Program-made: the position numbers and the translations under genes
The notes under the pieces: model-generated
What the model saw: the letters and a program-made list of their open reading frames with translations, nothing else
The model's database searches: none
Told to the model about the DNA's origin: nothing
Shown: positions 1 to 8,641 of the stretch, piece by piece
How positions within the stretch are numbered: position 1 is the stretch's first letter
How the letters are laid out: every line of letters starts with the position of its first letter
Assembly: GCF_910588715.1 (NCBI RefSeq)
Contig: NZ_CAJURG010000003.1
Span: 62,001-126,000, forward strand
Reading direction: 5' to 3'
Source of the DNA: an uncultured Clostridium sp.
Lineage (GTDB): Bacteria > Bacillota > Clostridia > Clostridiales > Clostridiaceae
Length of the DNA stretch: 64,000 nucleotides

Positions 1-476
1 GTATTTACCATCGGTAAATTATCTTGATATTCTAATATTCCAGTAATAAATTTTCTTTCATTTTTAGTTAAAAATATATCTTCATTTACGCCTACATAAA
101 TAACTTTTTTCTCATAAGTAAATAAATCCTTATTAAATAAATTTTTTCTAATCACTTGAAAAGCTTCATCATCTAATGTAATTATGTATTCAATATTTGA
201 ATCTTTATATTTAACATTTAAAAAATTCATAAAACTATCATCATATTCTTTTGATTTTGAGTCTTTACTATCTAAAAATTCATACTTTACTATATATTTA
301 TCATTATTTTCTTCAAAACCCTGCAAAACAGAATTTTCCCATTTGTTGTCCGATGAATAAGAACCTATTATAAGAACTTTTTTACCCTCAAGTTTAGGAA
401 AACATTCACTATAATTTACAAAAATAAAAATATATAAAATCGTAGCTAAAAAGACTAAAAACATTTTTCTTTTCAT
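1..476 (-). CDS. ABC-type substrate-binding-like protein, 3' end outside window (partial)
   Basis: The frame is open from an ATG at 476 down to the window edge (about 158 residues) with no stop, so the C-terminus is missing. The start has an AGGAGA ribosome site. Residues 1-20 form a hydrophobic signal or anchor. Then come KKVLIIGSYSSDNKWENSVLQG and a VIYVGVNED stretch, the look of the periplasmic ABC_sub_bind sensor fold (two-lobed alpha/beta). In Clostridium such N-terminal domains occur alone or fused to GGDEF, EAL or kinase output domains, so the missing part could carry a signalling domain. The family assignment is inferred from fold-like motifs only. A promoter lies directly upstream and downstream of the PHP gene terminator. 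Confidence 0.6.
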   Translation of the reverse strand, partial: MKRKMFLVFLATILYIFIFVNYSECFPKLEGKKVLIIGSYSSDNKWENSVLQGFEENNDKYIVKYEFLDSKDSKSKEYDDSFMNFLNVKYKDSNIEYIITLDDEAFQVIRKNLFNKDLFTYEKKVIYVGVNEDIFLTKNERKFITGILEYQDNLPMVN

Positions 477-528
477 ATATTTTCTCCTATCTTTTAACAC
501 TCTTTATATATATTGTGTATTTATTAAG

Positions 529-557
529 AAAATATTAAACTTAATATTATATGTCAA
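529..557 (-). promoter_or_regulatory. Sigma-A-type promoter for the partial substrate-binding gene
   Basis: On the minus strand, TTGACA (552-557) is followed after 17 bases by TATTTT (529-534). The start codon at 476 is about 45 bases further on. The -35 is a perfect consensus match, and it follows immediately after the T-run of the PHP gene terminator. Confidence 0.6.
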
Positions 558-558
558 A

Positions 559-592
559 TAAAAAAGAGCGCTAATATAAAAATTAACACTCT
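559..592 (-). terminator. Rho-independent terminator of the PHP gene
   Basis: On the minus strand an 11-base-pair stem (565-575 with 582-592, two G-U pairs) with a 6-base loop is followed by a run of T. It starts about 10 bases after the PHP gene stop. Confidence 0.75.
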
Positions 593-601
593 ACTATTAC
601 C

Positions 602-1438
602 TTAAAGTAATCTTTCGATATTTAAAATACAACTATCTTTATTTATAGCACCAATATAATATTCAACCCCTTTACTTACAGCTCCAAAATCCCCATGTCC
701 GTCAGAACCCGCTGTTATTATCATACTATTTTCCTTGCAAAATTCTAAACATGTTTCTGTCATTAACTCACTATTAGCAGGATAATAACATTCAATGCCA
801 TCGATGCCTAATTCTTTTAATATCTTAAGTTTTTGTATTATTTCCTCTTTAGTCTTATCTTTATAATAATTACAAGGATGTGCTAAAACTACATATCCTC
901 CAGCCTTATGAGTAGCATCACAAACTTCCTTCACACTTGGAAAGTCGAACTTTTCATGTCCACATTCATATTTGCCATAAAACTTCATTCCATCAAAAAG
1001 TCCTTCTGTAATATTTCTATCAAATAAATAATGAATTCCCTTCCATCCACCTTTTCTTCTATCATATTCATAAGAATTAAAATCTTCTAAAGATATACTT
1101 TCGTAATCTTTTTCCATTCTTTTTATAAGTTCTATACTTGTATTAAGTAAGTTTTGTTTTGCCCTTTCTATTAATTTTAAAAATCCCTCATCATCAGTAA
1201 ATTTATAAGCTAATAAATGTACCAATTGACCCTCAAATATTGAATCTATTTCAACTCCTCTTATTATAATAATTCCCTCTTTTTCAGCTTCCTTTTTTGC
1301 TTCTTCATAGGAATCTAAAACATCATGATCTGTAATTGAAATAATACCTATGTTCTTATTTTTAGCATCTTTTATTATTTCCTTTGGAGACATTGTTCCA
1401 TCAGAATAATAGCTGTGTATATGTAAATCAGTTAACAT
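602..1438 (-). CDS. PHP-domain phosphoesterase (Trp/YciV-like family)
   Basis: 278 residues, the usual size for a stand-alone PHP (polymerase and histidinol phosphatase) metal-dependent phosphoesterase. Metal-binding motifs are visible in order: HxH at residues 6-8 in a DLHIHSYYSDGT start, TDHD at 36-39, GVEID near 62, LAHPC near 185 and GSDGHGDF near 245. Characterised relatives cleave 3',5'-nucleoside bisphosphates or short RNAs 5' to 3'; the exact substrate here cannot be told from sequence. The start is fixed by the family's typical N-terminus, although no strong ribosome site precedes the ATG. It is a single-gene unit with its own terminator. Histidinol phosphatase is an alternative but there are no his genes nearby. 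Confidence 0.8.
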   Translation of the reverse strand: MLTDLHIHSYYSDGTMSPKEIIKDAKNKNIGIISITDHDVLDSYEEAKKEAEKEGIIIIRGVEIDSIFEGQLVHLLAYKFTDDEGFLKLIERAKQNLLNTSIELIKRMEKDYESISLEDFNSYEYDRRKGGWKGIHYLFDRNITEGLFDGMKFYGKYECGHEKFDFPSVKEVCDATHKAGGYVVLAHPCNYYKDKTKEEIIQKLKILKELGIDGIECYYPANSELMTETCLEFCKENSMIITAGSDGHGDFGAVSKGVEYYIGAINKDSCILNIERLL

Positions 1439-1776
1439 AACTTTAGTTGCTAAAAATCTATAAATACATAAATCTTAGAAAAATTTTATAAAAAACTTTA
1501 CCTAAAATTAATATATTTTTTAAGATTTATAACAACAATTTCACACCTCCTTAGTTAAAACATTTAATTAATTAAATTTTATTTTATAATAATAACATAT
1601 ATTTAAATTATGTTAAGCAATTTAATTGGTAAATTAACTTTTTTGTTTTCATTCTTATTATTTTAAGGTATAATAATTATTGGAGAATAAATTACTATAC
1701 ATAATTGTTAATTTTATAACATTAAGTAAAACTAAAGAATTCTCTATAATATTTTAAATTATATGGAGGTATTGCA
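1439..1776. other. Intergenic region between the divergent PHP gene and fba
   Basis: 338 bases, very AT-rich. It should hold the promoters of both divergent genes. I see two possible fba promoters, listed separately, and no long ORF, RNA motif or repeat. Confidence 0.5.
1646..1674 (+). promoter_or_regulatory. Candidate fba promoter
   Basis: TTTTCA (1646-1651), 17-base spacer, TATAAT (1669-1674), about 100 bases before fba. A second TATAAT at 1745-1750, 27 bases before the ATG, has only a poor -35 and is an alternative. AT-rich context makes chance matches common. Confidence 0.35.
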
Positions 1777-2640
1777 ATGTTAGTTTCAGCTAAAGAAATG
1801 TTAAACAAAGCAAGAGAAGGAAAATACGCTGTTGGTCAATTCAACATCAACAACTTAGAATGGACTAAAGCTATTTTATTAACTGCACAAGAAAATAACT
1901 CACCAGTAATCTTAGGAGTATCTGAAGGTGCTGGAAAATATATGTGTGGATACAAAACTATCGTAGGAATGGTTAACGGTATGTTAGAAGAATTAAACAT
2001 CACTGTACCAGTTGCTCTACACTTAGACCACGGTAGCTACGAAGGATGCTACAAAGCTATGGAAGCTGGATTCTCATCAGTTATGTTTGATGGATCTCAC
2101 TATCCAATCGCTGAAAACATCGAAAAAACTACTGAATTAGTTAAAGTTACTTCTGAAAGAGGATTATCTTTAGAAGCAGAAGTTGGATCAATCGGTGGAG
2201 AAGAAGACGGAGTTGTTGGTAAAGGTGAAGTTGCTGATGCTCAAGAATGTAAAGCAATCGCTGATTTAGGAGTTACTATGTTAGCTGCTGGTATCGGAAA
2301 CATTCACGGAAAATACCCATCAAACTGGCAAGGACTTGCTTTTGATGCTTTAGAAGAAATCAACAATGCTTGTGGAAACATGCCATTAGTATTACACGGT
2401 GGTACTGGAATTCCAGAAGAAATGATTAAGAAAGCTATATCTTTAGGAGTTTCTAAAATCAATGTTAACACTGAATGTCAATTAGCATTCCAAGAAGCTA
2501 CAAGAGCTTACATTGAAGCTGGAAAAGATAAAGAAGGAAAAGGATTTGACCCAAGAAAATTATTAAATCCTGGATTTGAAGCTATAAAAGCTACAGTTAA
2601 AGAAAAAATGGAATTATTCGGATCAATTAACAAAGCTTAA
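1777..2640 (+). CDS. fba: Class II fructose-1,6-bisphosphate aldolase
   Basis: 287 residues, full length for the zinc-dependent class II aldolase that splits fructose-1,6-bisphosphate into dihydroxyacetone phosphate and glyceraldehyde 3-phosphate in cytosolic glycolysis. Hallmarks: the catalytic/zinc segment LHLDHGSYEGCYKAME, VMFDGSHYP, the zinc histidine in GIGNIHGKYP, and the phosphate-binding LHGGTGIPEE with INVNTE. GGAGG sits 8 bases before the ATG. Codon use is strikingly biased to a few codons (GGA, GTT, AAC, CCA), more than in the neighbours, which fits a very highly expressed housekeeping gene. Monocistronic, with a strong terminator right after the stop. Confidence 0.97.
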   Translation: MLVSAKEMLNKAREGKYAVGQFNINNLEWTKAILLTAQENNSPVILGVSEGAGKYMCGYKTIVGMVNGMLEELNITVPVALHLDHGSYEGCYKAMEAGFSSVMFDGSHYPIAENIEKTTELVKVTSERGLSLEAEVGSIGGEEDGVVGKGEVADAQECKAIADLGVTMLAAGIGNIHGKYPSNWQGLAFDALEEINNACGNMPLVLHGGTGIPEEMIKKAISLGVSKINVNTECQLAFQEATRAYIEAGKDKEGKGFDPRKLLNPGFEAIKATVKEKMELFGSINKA

Positions 2641-2653
2641 TTCCTTTAAATAT

Positions 2654-2682
2654 AAAAAAGAGCATATTTATGCTCTTTTTTA
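2654..2682. terminator. Bidirectional terminator between fba and the ThiM-like gene
   Basis: Perfect inverted repeat AAAAAGAGCATA / TATGCTCTTTTT (2655-2666 and 2669-2680). Flanking A and T runs let it end transcripts of the two convergent genes. Confidence 0.85.
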
Positions 2683-2692
2683 TATTTATAAT

Positions 2693-3514
2693 TTATATAT
2701 CTCTTTTAAAGAAATAACATATATCTCCATAGGATTTTATTTTATCTATATCGATTTTATATATTTCATTTAATATACAAGTTTCTATATCTTTACTCTT
2801 TATACTTTTATCATTTTCAAAATTACTTATTACTATTTTTTCCCCAATGTAAAAAGCCATTGTTGCAATTAGTATAGCTTGAATCATTTCTTCTTTACTT
2901 TTACAAACTCCAATGCTAACAGCAATCATTCCTGTATATATATCATCTAATATATCACTATTACATAAAATATTTTTATTACTTTTTATAGTAAAATCGC
3001 TGTAACCATCAGTAATATAATAATTATCATTTTTTATAATTATTATACTATTATTCTTCTTTGAAAAATTTCTAAACTTCGTTTTGCAATTTTCATTATT
3101 TATATCATCTGCTTTATTATCCTCTTGAAATTTTATCAAAGCTTCTATTTCACTTTTTGTTCCTTTAATAACATTAATATTATATCTATTTATAATGCTT
3201 AATGCTAAATTTCTTTTGTTAATCATTAAATCTATTCCATTGGCTTCTAATAATACTATTCCTCTTTTATTTACAGCTATCAAAGATTTTTCTATATCTA
3301 ATATACCTTCTGAATTTAATTCATCAAAAAAAATCAGTAATGTATTTATTAAATCAACTTCTTTATTATCTTTATAACTTAATCTGCCATTATAATGATT
3401 AATTGTATCTTTTAAAGTAATCAATCTTTCAGTATTAGCACAACAATAAACAAGAGGTAGCATATTCTTTTGCAAGTCTAATATATATTTTATAGACTCT
3501 CCATTAAGCCTCAT
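2693..3514 (-). CDS. Divergent hydroxyethylthiazole kinase (ThiM)-like protein, probably lacking kinase activity
   Basis: 273 residues, the usual ThiM length. The order of segments matches ThiM: PLVYCCANT for PLVHSITN, a DPVG region replaced by LLEANGIDLM, NVIKGTKSEIEAL for the conserved RGNxSEI, IIIIKNDNYYITDGYS for AITGEVDVI, and a C-terminal helical region. What is missing is telling: the GTGC motif holding the catalytic Cys in ThiM is replaced by a DILDDIYTG stretch, and the glycine-rich substrate loop is absent. The family link is my reading by eye; loss of catalysis is inference. No other thiamine gene is nearby. The ribosome site is GAGGAAG. It shares a terminator region with fba and lies downstream of the sda operon on the same strand. 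Confidence 0.6.
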   Translation of the reverse strand: MRLNGESIKYILDLQKNMLPLVYCCANTERLITLKDTINHYNGRLSYKDNKEVDLINTLLIFFDELNSEGILDIEKSLIAVNKRGIVLLEANGIDLMINKRNLALSIINRYNINVIKGTKSEIEALIKFQEDNKADDINNENCKTKFRNFSKKNNSIIIIKNDNYYITDGYSDFTIKSNKNILCNSDILDDIYTGMIAVSIGVCKSKEEMIQAILIATMAFYIGEKIVISNFENDKSIKSKDIETCILNEIYKIDIDKIKSYGDICYFFKRDI

Positions 3515-3599
3515 AGCTCTTCCTCACTTTATTATCTATAGTGCAATCTTTGCCTAACAATATAATATTCGACAAAATACATAACGTGAGGAATATTTT

Positions 3600-4478
3600 T
3601 TACTCTTCTCCAAATACTTTTTTACGTAATTGAAGTCCAGCTTTTGTTATAGCAACTCCACCCATAGCTGTTTCTCTAAGAGCAGATGGAAGACTCTTTC
3701 CTACCTTGTACATAGCCGATACAGTATCATCAAATGGTATTTTACTATCTACTCCAGCCATAACCATATCTGCTGTGCAAAGTGCACTTATAGCTCCTGC
3801 TGCATTTCTTTTAGCACATGGTATTTCTACAAGCCCTGCTACTGGATCACATACAAGTCCTAATACATTTTTAATAACTATTGCAGCTGCATCTAAACTC
3901 ATTTTAGGAGTTCCACCCATCATTTCAACAACTGCTGCCGCTCCCATAGCTGCTGCTGAACCACATTCTGCTTGACATCCACCTTCTGCTCCTGAAAGTG
4001 TAGCATTCATTCCAATTATCATACCAACAGCTGCTGAAGCAAATAATCCATCTATAAGTTCTTCATCTGTTTTACCTAATTTTTCTCCGGCTGATAAAAT
4101 TACAGCTGGTAATATACCACAAGAACCTGCTGTTGGACACGCTACTATTCTTCCCATCCCAGCATTTACCTCTGATGATGATAAAGCCATTGCCATAGCC
4201 TTTACTGTGACATCTCCAGTTAAGCTTTCTCCCTTTTCTAAATATTTTTGAAGTTTATATCCATCTCCACCAATAAGACCACTTAATGAATATACTTCCT
4301 TTTCTCTTCCTTCACTAGCACCACTTTTCATTACCTTTAAGTTTTTTGCCATCTTTTCATATACTTCTTCTCTAGATAACTCTTTAGATTCCATTTCAAC
4401 TCTTATTGCATATTCACTCAAAGATATATTTTCCTCTTCACATATTCTTAATAACTCTTCACCTGTTCTTGCTAGCAT
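3600..4478 (-). CDS. sdaAA: L-serine dehydratase, iron-sulfur-dependent, alpha subunit (copy 1)
   Basis: Catalytic subunit of the oxygen-sensitive [4Fe-4S] L-serine dehydratase, which deaminates L-serine to pyruvate and ammonia. About 292 residues. The cluster cysteines are visible in VACPTAGSCGI, CQAECGSAAAMG and CDPVAGLVEIPCAKRNA. I place the start at ATG 4478 rather than GTG 4487: AAGGAC is properly spaced only for the ATG, and it then lines up with the start of the paralogue at 35634. It follows the beta-subunit gene with 1 base between, so the two are co-translated. A closely related second pair lies at 34954-36521. Confidence 0.93.
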   Translation of the reverse strand: MLARTGEELLRICEEENISLSEYAIRVEMESKELSREEVYEKMAKNLKVMKSGASEGREKEVYSLSGLIGGDGYKLQKYLEKGESLTGDVTVKAMAMALSSSEVNAGMGRIVACPTAGSCGILPAVILSAGEKLGKTDEELIDGLFASAAVGMIIGMNATLSGAEGGCQAECGSAAAMGAAAVVEMMGGTPKMSLDAAAIVIKNVLGLVCDPVAGLVEIPCAKRNAAGAISALCTADMVMAGVDSKIPFDDTVSAMYKVGKSLPSALRETAMGGVAITKAGLQLRKKVFGEE

Positions 4479-4479
4479 A

Positions 4480-5157
4480 TTATTCACCGTCCTTAATTGG
4501 ATTAATCATTATTACTTTACTTATACCCTCAATTGCTTTAATATTACCTATTACTTCTGATGGAACTTCATGGTCAACTTCAAATACCATAGTAGCTTCT
4601 CTACCCTTTTGATTTCTAAAAACCTTCATAAAAGCAATATTTATATCATTATCATAAAATATTGATGTTACCTTTGATACAACACCTGGAACATCTCTAT
4701 TTGAAATAATAACAGTAGGATAAGCTCCTGTAAACTTAACTAAATTTCCATTAACAGAGTTAATTTCTATACTTCCTCCACCAATAGATGAACCTATAAT
4801 TTCATATGTACCTTCTTTGCCCTTTATAACAAATTTAACAGTATTAGGATGAACATCTCCTAAATCAGCTTCTCTAAATCTTATTTTTAATCCCATTTCT
4901 CTAGCTATTTCTAAAGAATCCCTAAGTCTCAAATCACTAGGCTCCATTCCTAATATTCCAGCTACTAATGCTCTATCAGTTCCATGCCCCTTATATGTTT
5001 TAGCAAATGATCCATGTAAATAAAAGGTCACATCCTCTACATCTCCTCCAGTAACAGCCCTTGCAACTTTTCCAAGCCTTGCAGCTCCTGCTGTATGAGA
5101 TGATGATGGACCAACCATTATTGGACCTAATATATCAAAAACTCCTACACTTTTCAT
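4480..5157 (-). CDS. sdaAB: L-serine dehydratase, iron-sulfur-dependent, beta subunit (copy 1)
   Basis: 225 residues. It begins with the beta-subunit signature DILGPIMVGPSSSHTAGAARLG and contains GSFAKTYKGHGTDRALV and GSSIGGGSIEI. The C-terminal part from about residue 150 (TVIISNRDVPGVVSKVTSIF) is an ACT domain, a small ligand-binding fold that in amino acid enzymes usually senses an amino acid. It pairs with the alpha subunit just downstream to form the heteromeric enzyme. GGAGG lies before the ATG. Recognition is firm. Confidence 0.93.
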   Translation of the reverse strand: MKSVGVFDILGPIMVGPSSSHTAGAARLGKVARAVTGGDVEDVTFYLHGSFAKTYKGHGTDRALVAGILGMEPSDLRLRDSLEIAREMGLKIRFREADLGDVHPNTVKFVIKGKEGTYEIIGSSIGGGSIEINSVNGNLVKFTGAYPTVIISNRDVPGVVSKVTSIFYDNDINIAFMKVFRNQKGREATMVFEVDHEVPSEVIGNIKAIEGISKVIMINPIKDGE

Positions 5158-5230
5158 ATTAAAACCTCCAAAATTATTATGTTAAGTATGTAAAATAAAT
5201 TAAATAATAATTATATTATTATAATTTATA

Positions 5231-5298
5231 AGTGAAGAGTTAAAATGAAAATTATATATTTAAGATTAATTTTTATTATCATTTTTACCTCTTCACTA
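5231..5298. terminator. Long hairpin between the uridine-kinase-like gene and sdaAB
   Basis: AGTGAAGAGTTAAAATGA (5231-5248) pairs with the segment ending CCTCTTCACT at 5297, leaving a large AT-rich loop. It lies 30-90 bases after the kinase stop on the minus strand, but no T-run follows on that strand; on the plus strand a T6 run (5303-5308) follows. A terminator role is therefore uncertain. Confidence 0.4.
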
Positions 5299-5324
5299 AT
5301 TATTTTTTATCTAAAATCTAATTT

Positions 5325-6821
5325 TTAATATTTATAAAAAATACTTCCTCCAATAAATTCTCTTAAAATTGAATTTTGTGGAACTATTTCTTTATCAACA
5401 TCTCTAAAGAAATTTAATAATCCCTTTAATCTTTTAACCTCATCATAAACTATACTATCTTCTTTAACTTTATCAAGTTCTTGAATTGCATATTTCTTTA
5501 AAACACATAATTCATAAACTAAAGTAGAATTAAACATTACATCTGCTTCTTCTTGATAAACAAAAATATTCTTTTGTTCACCTCTTTTTATTTTATGCCA
5601 CATTTTTAATGTATCTTCAGCCCCGTGTCCTCTTGATAATTGATCTCTAACAATTCTTCTAATTTTTCTTACATCTGTAGTAGTTATTCTGTTATGATTA
5701 TCTAAATTTAATTGAGTTAATGCTGAAATATATACCCTAAACTTATACTTTTCATCTATGTGAGAAGTTAGTATAGGATTTAATCCATGAATTCCCTCTA
5801 CTATAATAACTCCATTTTCAGGTAACTTGACTTTCTTACCTACCCATTCTCTTTCACCTTTTATAAAATTAAACTCAGGTATTTCAACTTCCTCACCTTG
5901 CAATATTGCATTCAAATGCTTATTAAACAATTCTGTATCTACTGAACCAATAGTTTCAAAATCATACTCTCCATTTTCATCTATTGGAGTTTGATCTCTA
6001 TTTACAAAATAATCATCTAAAGATATTGGCACTGGTGTAATACCATTAACTCTTAATTGAATTCCTAATCTATTTGCAAATGTTGTTTTTCCTGAAGAGC
6101 TTGGTCCTGCTATTAATACTAATTTAATTTCCTCTTTTGAGCTAATTTTATCTGCTATTTCTGCTATTTTCTTTTCATGTAAAGCTTCAGAAACCATTAA
6201 TAAATTTATTAACTCACCTTTATCAATTTTATCATTAAGAGCTCCCACATTTTTAACATCTAAAATATCTAACCATTTTGCAGTTTCTCTAAATATCTTA
6301 GTTATTTTCTTTTGCTCTACAAACTTTGTTAAGGTATAATTTTCATAATCATTAGGTCTTGTTAATATAAATCCATTTTCATAATAAATTAAATCAAAAG
6401 CCTTTATATCACTTGTTCTTTTAGTCATATTTCCATAAAAATAATCATATCTTCCATCTAATTCATAAAGATTAACTGTTTTAAAGTTAACTTGTTCTAA
6501 TAAAAGTACCTTATCATTCATATTATAAGATTTAAAAATATTAATTGCCTCTTCTTTTGCTACCTTAATTTTATTAATAGGTAAATCTCTGTCTATTAAC
6601 TCTTGCATTTTTTTCTTTATACTTTCTATATCATTTTCATCAAGTTCGCTTTTTTTAGATACTTCTCCAAATATCCCCTTACCAATGCTATGTTGAATTT
6701 TTATTTTAGCATCTGGAAATAAATCCAATGTTGCTTTAATAAAAATAAATTGTAATGTTCTACTATAGTCTTTTTCAATAGATTCATTTTTTTTATTTAA
6801 TAAATTACTATTTTCTTTCAT
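5325..6821 (-). CDS. Nucleoside kinase with ThrRS-like N-terminal half (uridine kinase family)
   Basis: 498 residues in two parts. Residues about 20-200 resemble the editing/second additional domain (SAD) of threonyl-tRNA synthetase and related proteins (IQHSIGKGIFGEV, YYENGFILTRP). Residues about 230-430 are a P-loop kinase of the phosphoribulokinase/uridine kinase family, with Walker A GPSSSGKTT at 239-247, PVPISLDDYF, EGIHGLNP and RDQLSRGHGAEDT. This fusion is a known clostridial architecture annotated as nucleoside kinase; pyrimidine nucleoside phosphorylation is the expected reaction, while the role of the synthetase-like half is unknown. It is monocistronic, and no nucleotide salvage genes surround it. 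Confidence 0.8.
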   Translation of the reverse strand: MKENSNLLNKKNESIEKDYSRTLQFIFIKATLDLFPDAKIKIQHSIGKGIFGEVSKKSELDENDIESIKKKMQELIDRDLPINKIKVAKEEAINIFKSYNMNDKVLLLEQVNFKTVNLYELDGRYDYFYGNMTKRTSDIKAFDLIYYENGFILTRPNDYENYTLTKFVEQKKITKIFRETAKWLDILDVKNVGALNDKIDKGELINLLMVSEALHEKKIAEIADKISSKEEIKLVLIAGPSSSGKTTFANRLGIQLRVNGITPVPISLDDYFVNRDQTPIDENGEYDFETIGSVDTELFNKHLNAILQGEEVEIPEFNFIKGEREWVGKKVKLPENGVIIVEGIHGLNPILTSHIDEKYKFRVYISALTQLNLDNHNRITTTDVRKIRRIVRDQLSRGHGAEDTLKMWHKIKRGEQKNIFVYQEEADVMFNSTLVYELCVLKKYAIQELDKVKEDSIVYDEVKRLKGLLNFFRDVDKEIVPQNSILREFIGGSIFYKY

Positions 6822-7099
6822 CTATTACTCCACCCTTCTAAACCCTTATAATACCATTGCTTAATTAAAAAAATCATATTATAAAAATTTGTGAAAAATT
6901 TTGTTTCATTATAAGTTTTTTAATTAATTCTTCATACTCTTATTATATACTGGTTTGAAAATTATTCTATTATTTTATCGATTAAAATCACTATTTTTCT
7001 AAAATTTATAACTTTAAATATTAAATATAAAATTTAAGTCCTTATTTGGAATAAAAGTATTTTTTTATACAAACACTAAAAATTAGAGGTGATTTTTTT

Positions 7100-7969
7100 A
7101 TGTTCATTGTACTAATAAGAACTATCTTTTTATATTTCTTAGTAATACTTGTAATGAGACTTATGGGTAAAAGGCAAATTGGAGAATTACAACCTTATGA
7201 ATTTGTTATAACAATAATGATCTCTGATTTAGCAGCTCTTCCAATGCAAGATACTAGATTACCCTTAATTCTTGGCATTATTCCAATTATTACTTTACTA
7301 TTTATTAAAACAATCTTAACTCAATTACAGCTTAAAAGTCAGTTTACTAGAAAAATATTAGAAGGTGAACCTTGTATATTAGTTTGCAAGGGGAAAATAA
7401 ATTATCAAGCCTTAAAAAGACAGCAAATTAATTTAGATGAACTTATGGAAGAGCTAAGACTTGCGGGTTATTTTGATTTAAATGAAATTCAATATGCCAT
7501 TTTAGAAAATAATGGTCAATTATCCTTTTTAACATCCCAAAGCAATATGGGTGGTGGTTCTAGTAATACTTCTTGTGATACAAATACGCAACCATTATCA
7601 TCAGGAAGTCAAAAATCAACTAATAATCAAACTACTCCAAGTTGTAGTCAAAATACTAATGGTAACCACTCTAGAAATGAAAATTCTTCTAAAAATAATA
7701 AAAAAAATAATGCTTATGCTAATGACAATACTTCTAGTAACAATTCAAATAAGCCACCTATGCTCCCTATAATTTATGTATTAGATGGACATATTAATAA
7801 AAACTCACTTACAACAAGCGGTAAAAATAAATCTTGGATTGAACATGAATTAAAAAAACATAATATAAACTCAATTAAAGATGTTTTAATTGCAATGAAA
7901 GATACACAGGGTAAATTTGTTTATCAATTATATGACAAACAAACAGAAGATAAAGGAGTAAAAAAATGA
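7100..7969 (+). CDS. YetF-type DUF421 membrane protein with an Asn/Ser-rich insertion
   Basis: 289 residues. Three N-terminal membrane helices (about 1-70) carry the family motifs VMRLMGKRQIGELQPYEFVITIMISDLAALPMQD. A cytoplasmic DUF421 domain follows (EGEPCILVCKGKINYQALKRQQINLDELMEELR). The domain is interrupted at residues about 146-218 by a tract built mainly of Asn, Ser, Thr, Lys and Gln, after which the family's closing segment resumes (PIIYVLDGHI, HGLKKHNI-like). Relatives such as Bacillus YetF are known or proposed in spore membranes; the function is unsettled. The stop overlaps the next start in ATGA style, so the two are translated together. GAGGTG precedes the ATG. Confidence 0.85.
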   Translation: MFIVLIRTIFLYFLVILVMRLMGKRQIGELQPYEFVITIMISDLAALPMQDTRLPLILGIIPIITLLFIKTILTQLQLKSQFTRKILEGEPCILVCKGKINYQALKRQQINLDELMEELRLAGYFDLNEIQYAILENNGQLSFLTSQSNMGGGSSNTSCDTNTQPLSSGSQKSTNNQTTPSCSQNTNGNHSRNENSSKNNKKNNAYANDNTSSNNSNKPPMLPIIYVLDGHINKNSLTTSGKNKSWIEHELKKHNINSIKDVLIAMKDTQGKFVYQLYDKQTEDKGVKK

Positions 7970-8346
7970 AAAATTCATTATTCTCTATTTTTTTATTTAT
8001 ATTGCTCGTAAGCTTTTTAAGTTATGCTGATATAAGCTTTAAAAATATGTGTACTGATGTTATAGAAAGATGCGATAAAATGGAAGAAACTTTAGATTAT
8101 TCATCTAAAGAAAAAAATTTTGAAGATGCCTTAGAAATTTTCAATCTTATTAAAGATAAAGATCAAATAGCATCTATATACATAAACCATGTGGATTATG
8201 ATTCTATGTTAAACGAAGCTTTAAAGTTAACTGTCTATATTGAAAAAGATGATTTAGCTGAAGCTGAAGCATCACTTCATTTATTAAAATATACTACAGA
8301 TTATATGAAAAAACTCCAAGTACCCACTATAGAAAATATTTTCTAA
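7966..8346 (+). CDS. DUF4363 family protein, partner of YetF-like gene
   Basis: 126 residues. An N-terminal hydrophobic helix (residues 4-22, signal or anchor) is followed by a helical domain with an amphipathic Asp/Glu/Lys pattern and a closing helix YMKKLQVPTIENIF. This matches the DUF4363 family, which is regularly encoded after DUF421 genes in clostridia. The 4-base overlap with the gene upstream indicates translational coupling. It is likely membrane-attached on the outside and probably acts with the YetF-like protein. No biochemical function is known to me. Confidence 0.75.
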   Translation: MKNSLFSIFLFILLVSFLSYADISFKNMCTDVIERCDKMEETLDYSSKEKNFEDALEIFNLIKDKDQIASIYINHVDYDSMLNEALKLTVYIEKDDLAEAEASLHLLKYTTDYMKKLQVPTIENIF

Positions 8347-8373
8347 AGAGATAATTAAAAAATTATCTCTTTA
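8345..8373 (+). terminator. Terminator of the YetF/DUF4363 operon
   Basis: Perfect stem AAAGAGATAATT (8345-8356) / AATTATCTCTTT (8361-8372) with AAAA loop; it begins inside the stop codon. The T-run is short. Confidence 0.75.
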
Positions 8374-8499
8374 AATTTTATTTATGAATAAAATTAATCA
8401 TTTTTTCATAAACATTTTTATCCAGATTACTAATTTATAATTTTAATTAATATCTTAAATAATTATTATGAGAAATTTATAAAAATCTTAAATTAACCA

Positions 8500-8528
8500 T
8501 TGCATAATTATTCATTATTTCATATAAT
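8500..8528 (+). promoter_or_regulatory. Promoter of the arg operon overlapped by an ARG box
   Basis: TTGCAT (8500-8505), 17-base spacer, TATAAT (8523-8528). Inside it lies TGCATAATTATTCA at 8501-8514, a near-perfect half-site pair for the ARG box consensus (TGAATAATTATTCA-like) bound by ArgR/AhrC. An operator covering the -35 and spacer would block RNA polymerase when arginine is plentiful. A weaker ARG-like sequence (TGAATAAAATTAATCA) lies at 8385-8400. An alternative promoter TTGATT-N17-TATGTA is at 8569-8597. Confidence 0.65.
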
Positions 8529-8641
8529 CATTAACAACAAACCATTTTCCAAATAATGTAAAAGTTAATTGATTGCTAGTTATAAATTTACTATGTATTT
8601 TAACTACTTATCATTAATTAACTAAAAAGGGGGCTCTATAT

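Noticed and set aside
3630..3975. Plus-strand frames opposite sdaAA
   Set aside because: They lie wholly inside a firmly recognised gene and have no ribosome site.
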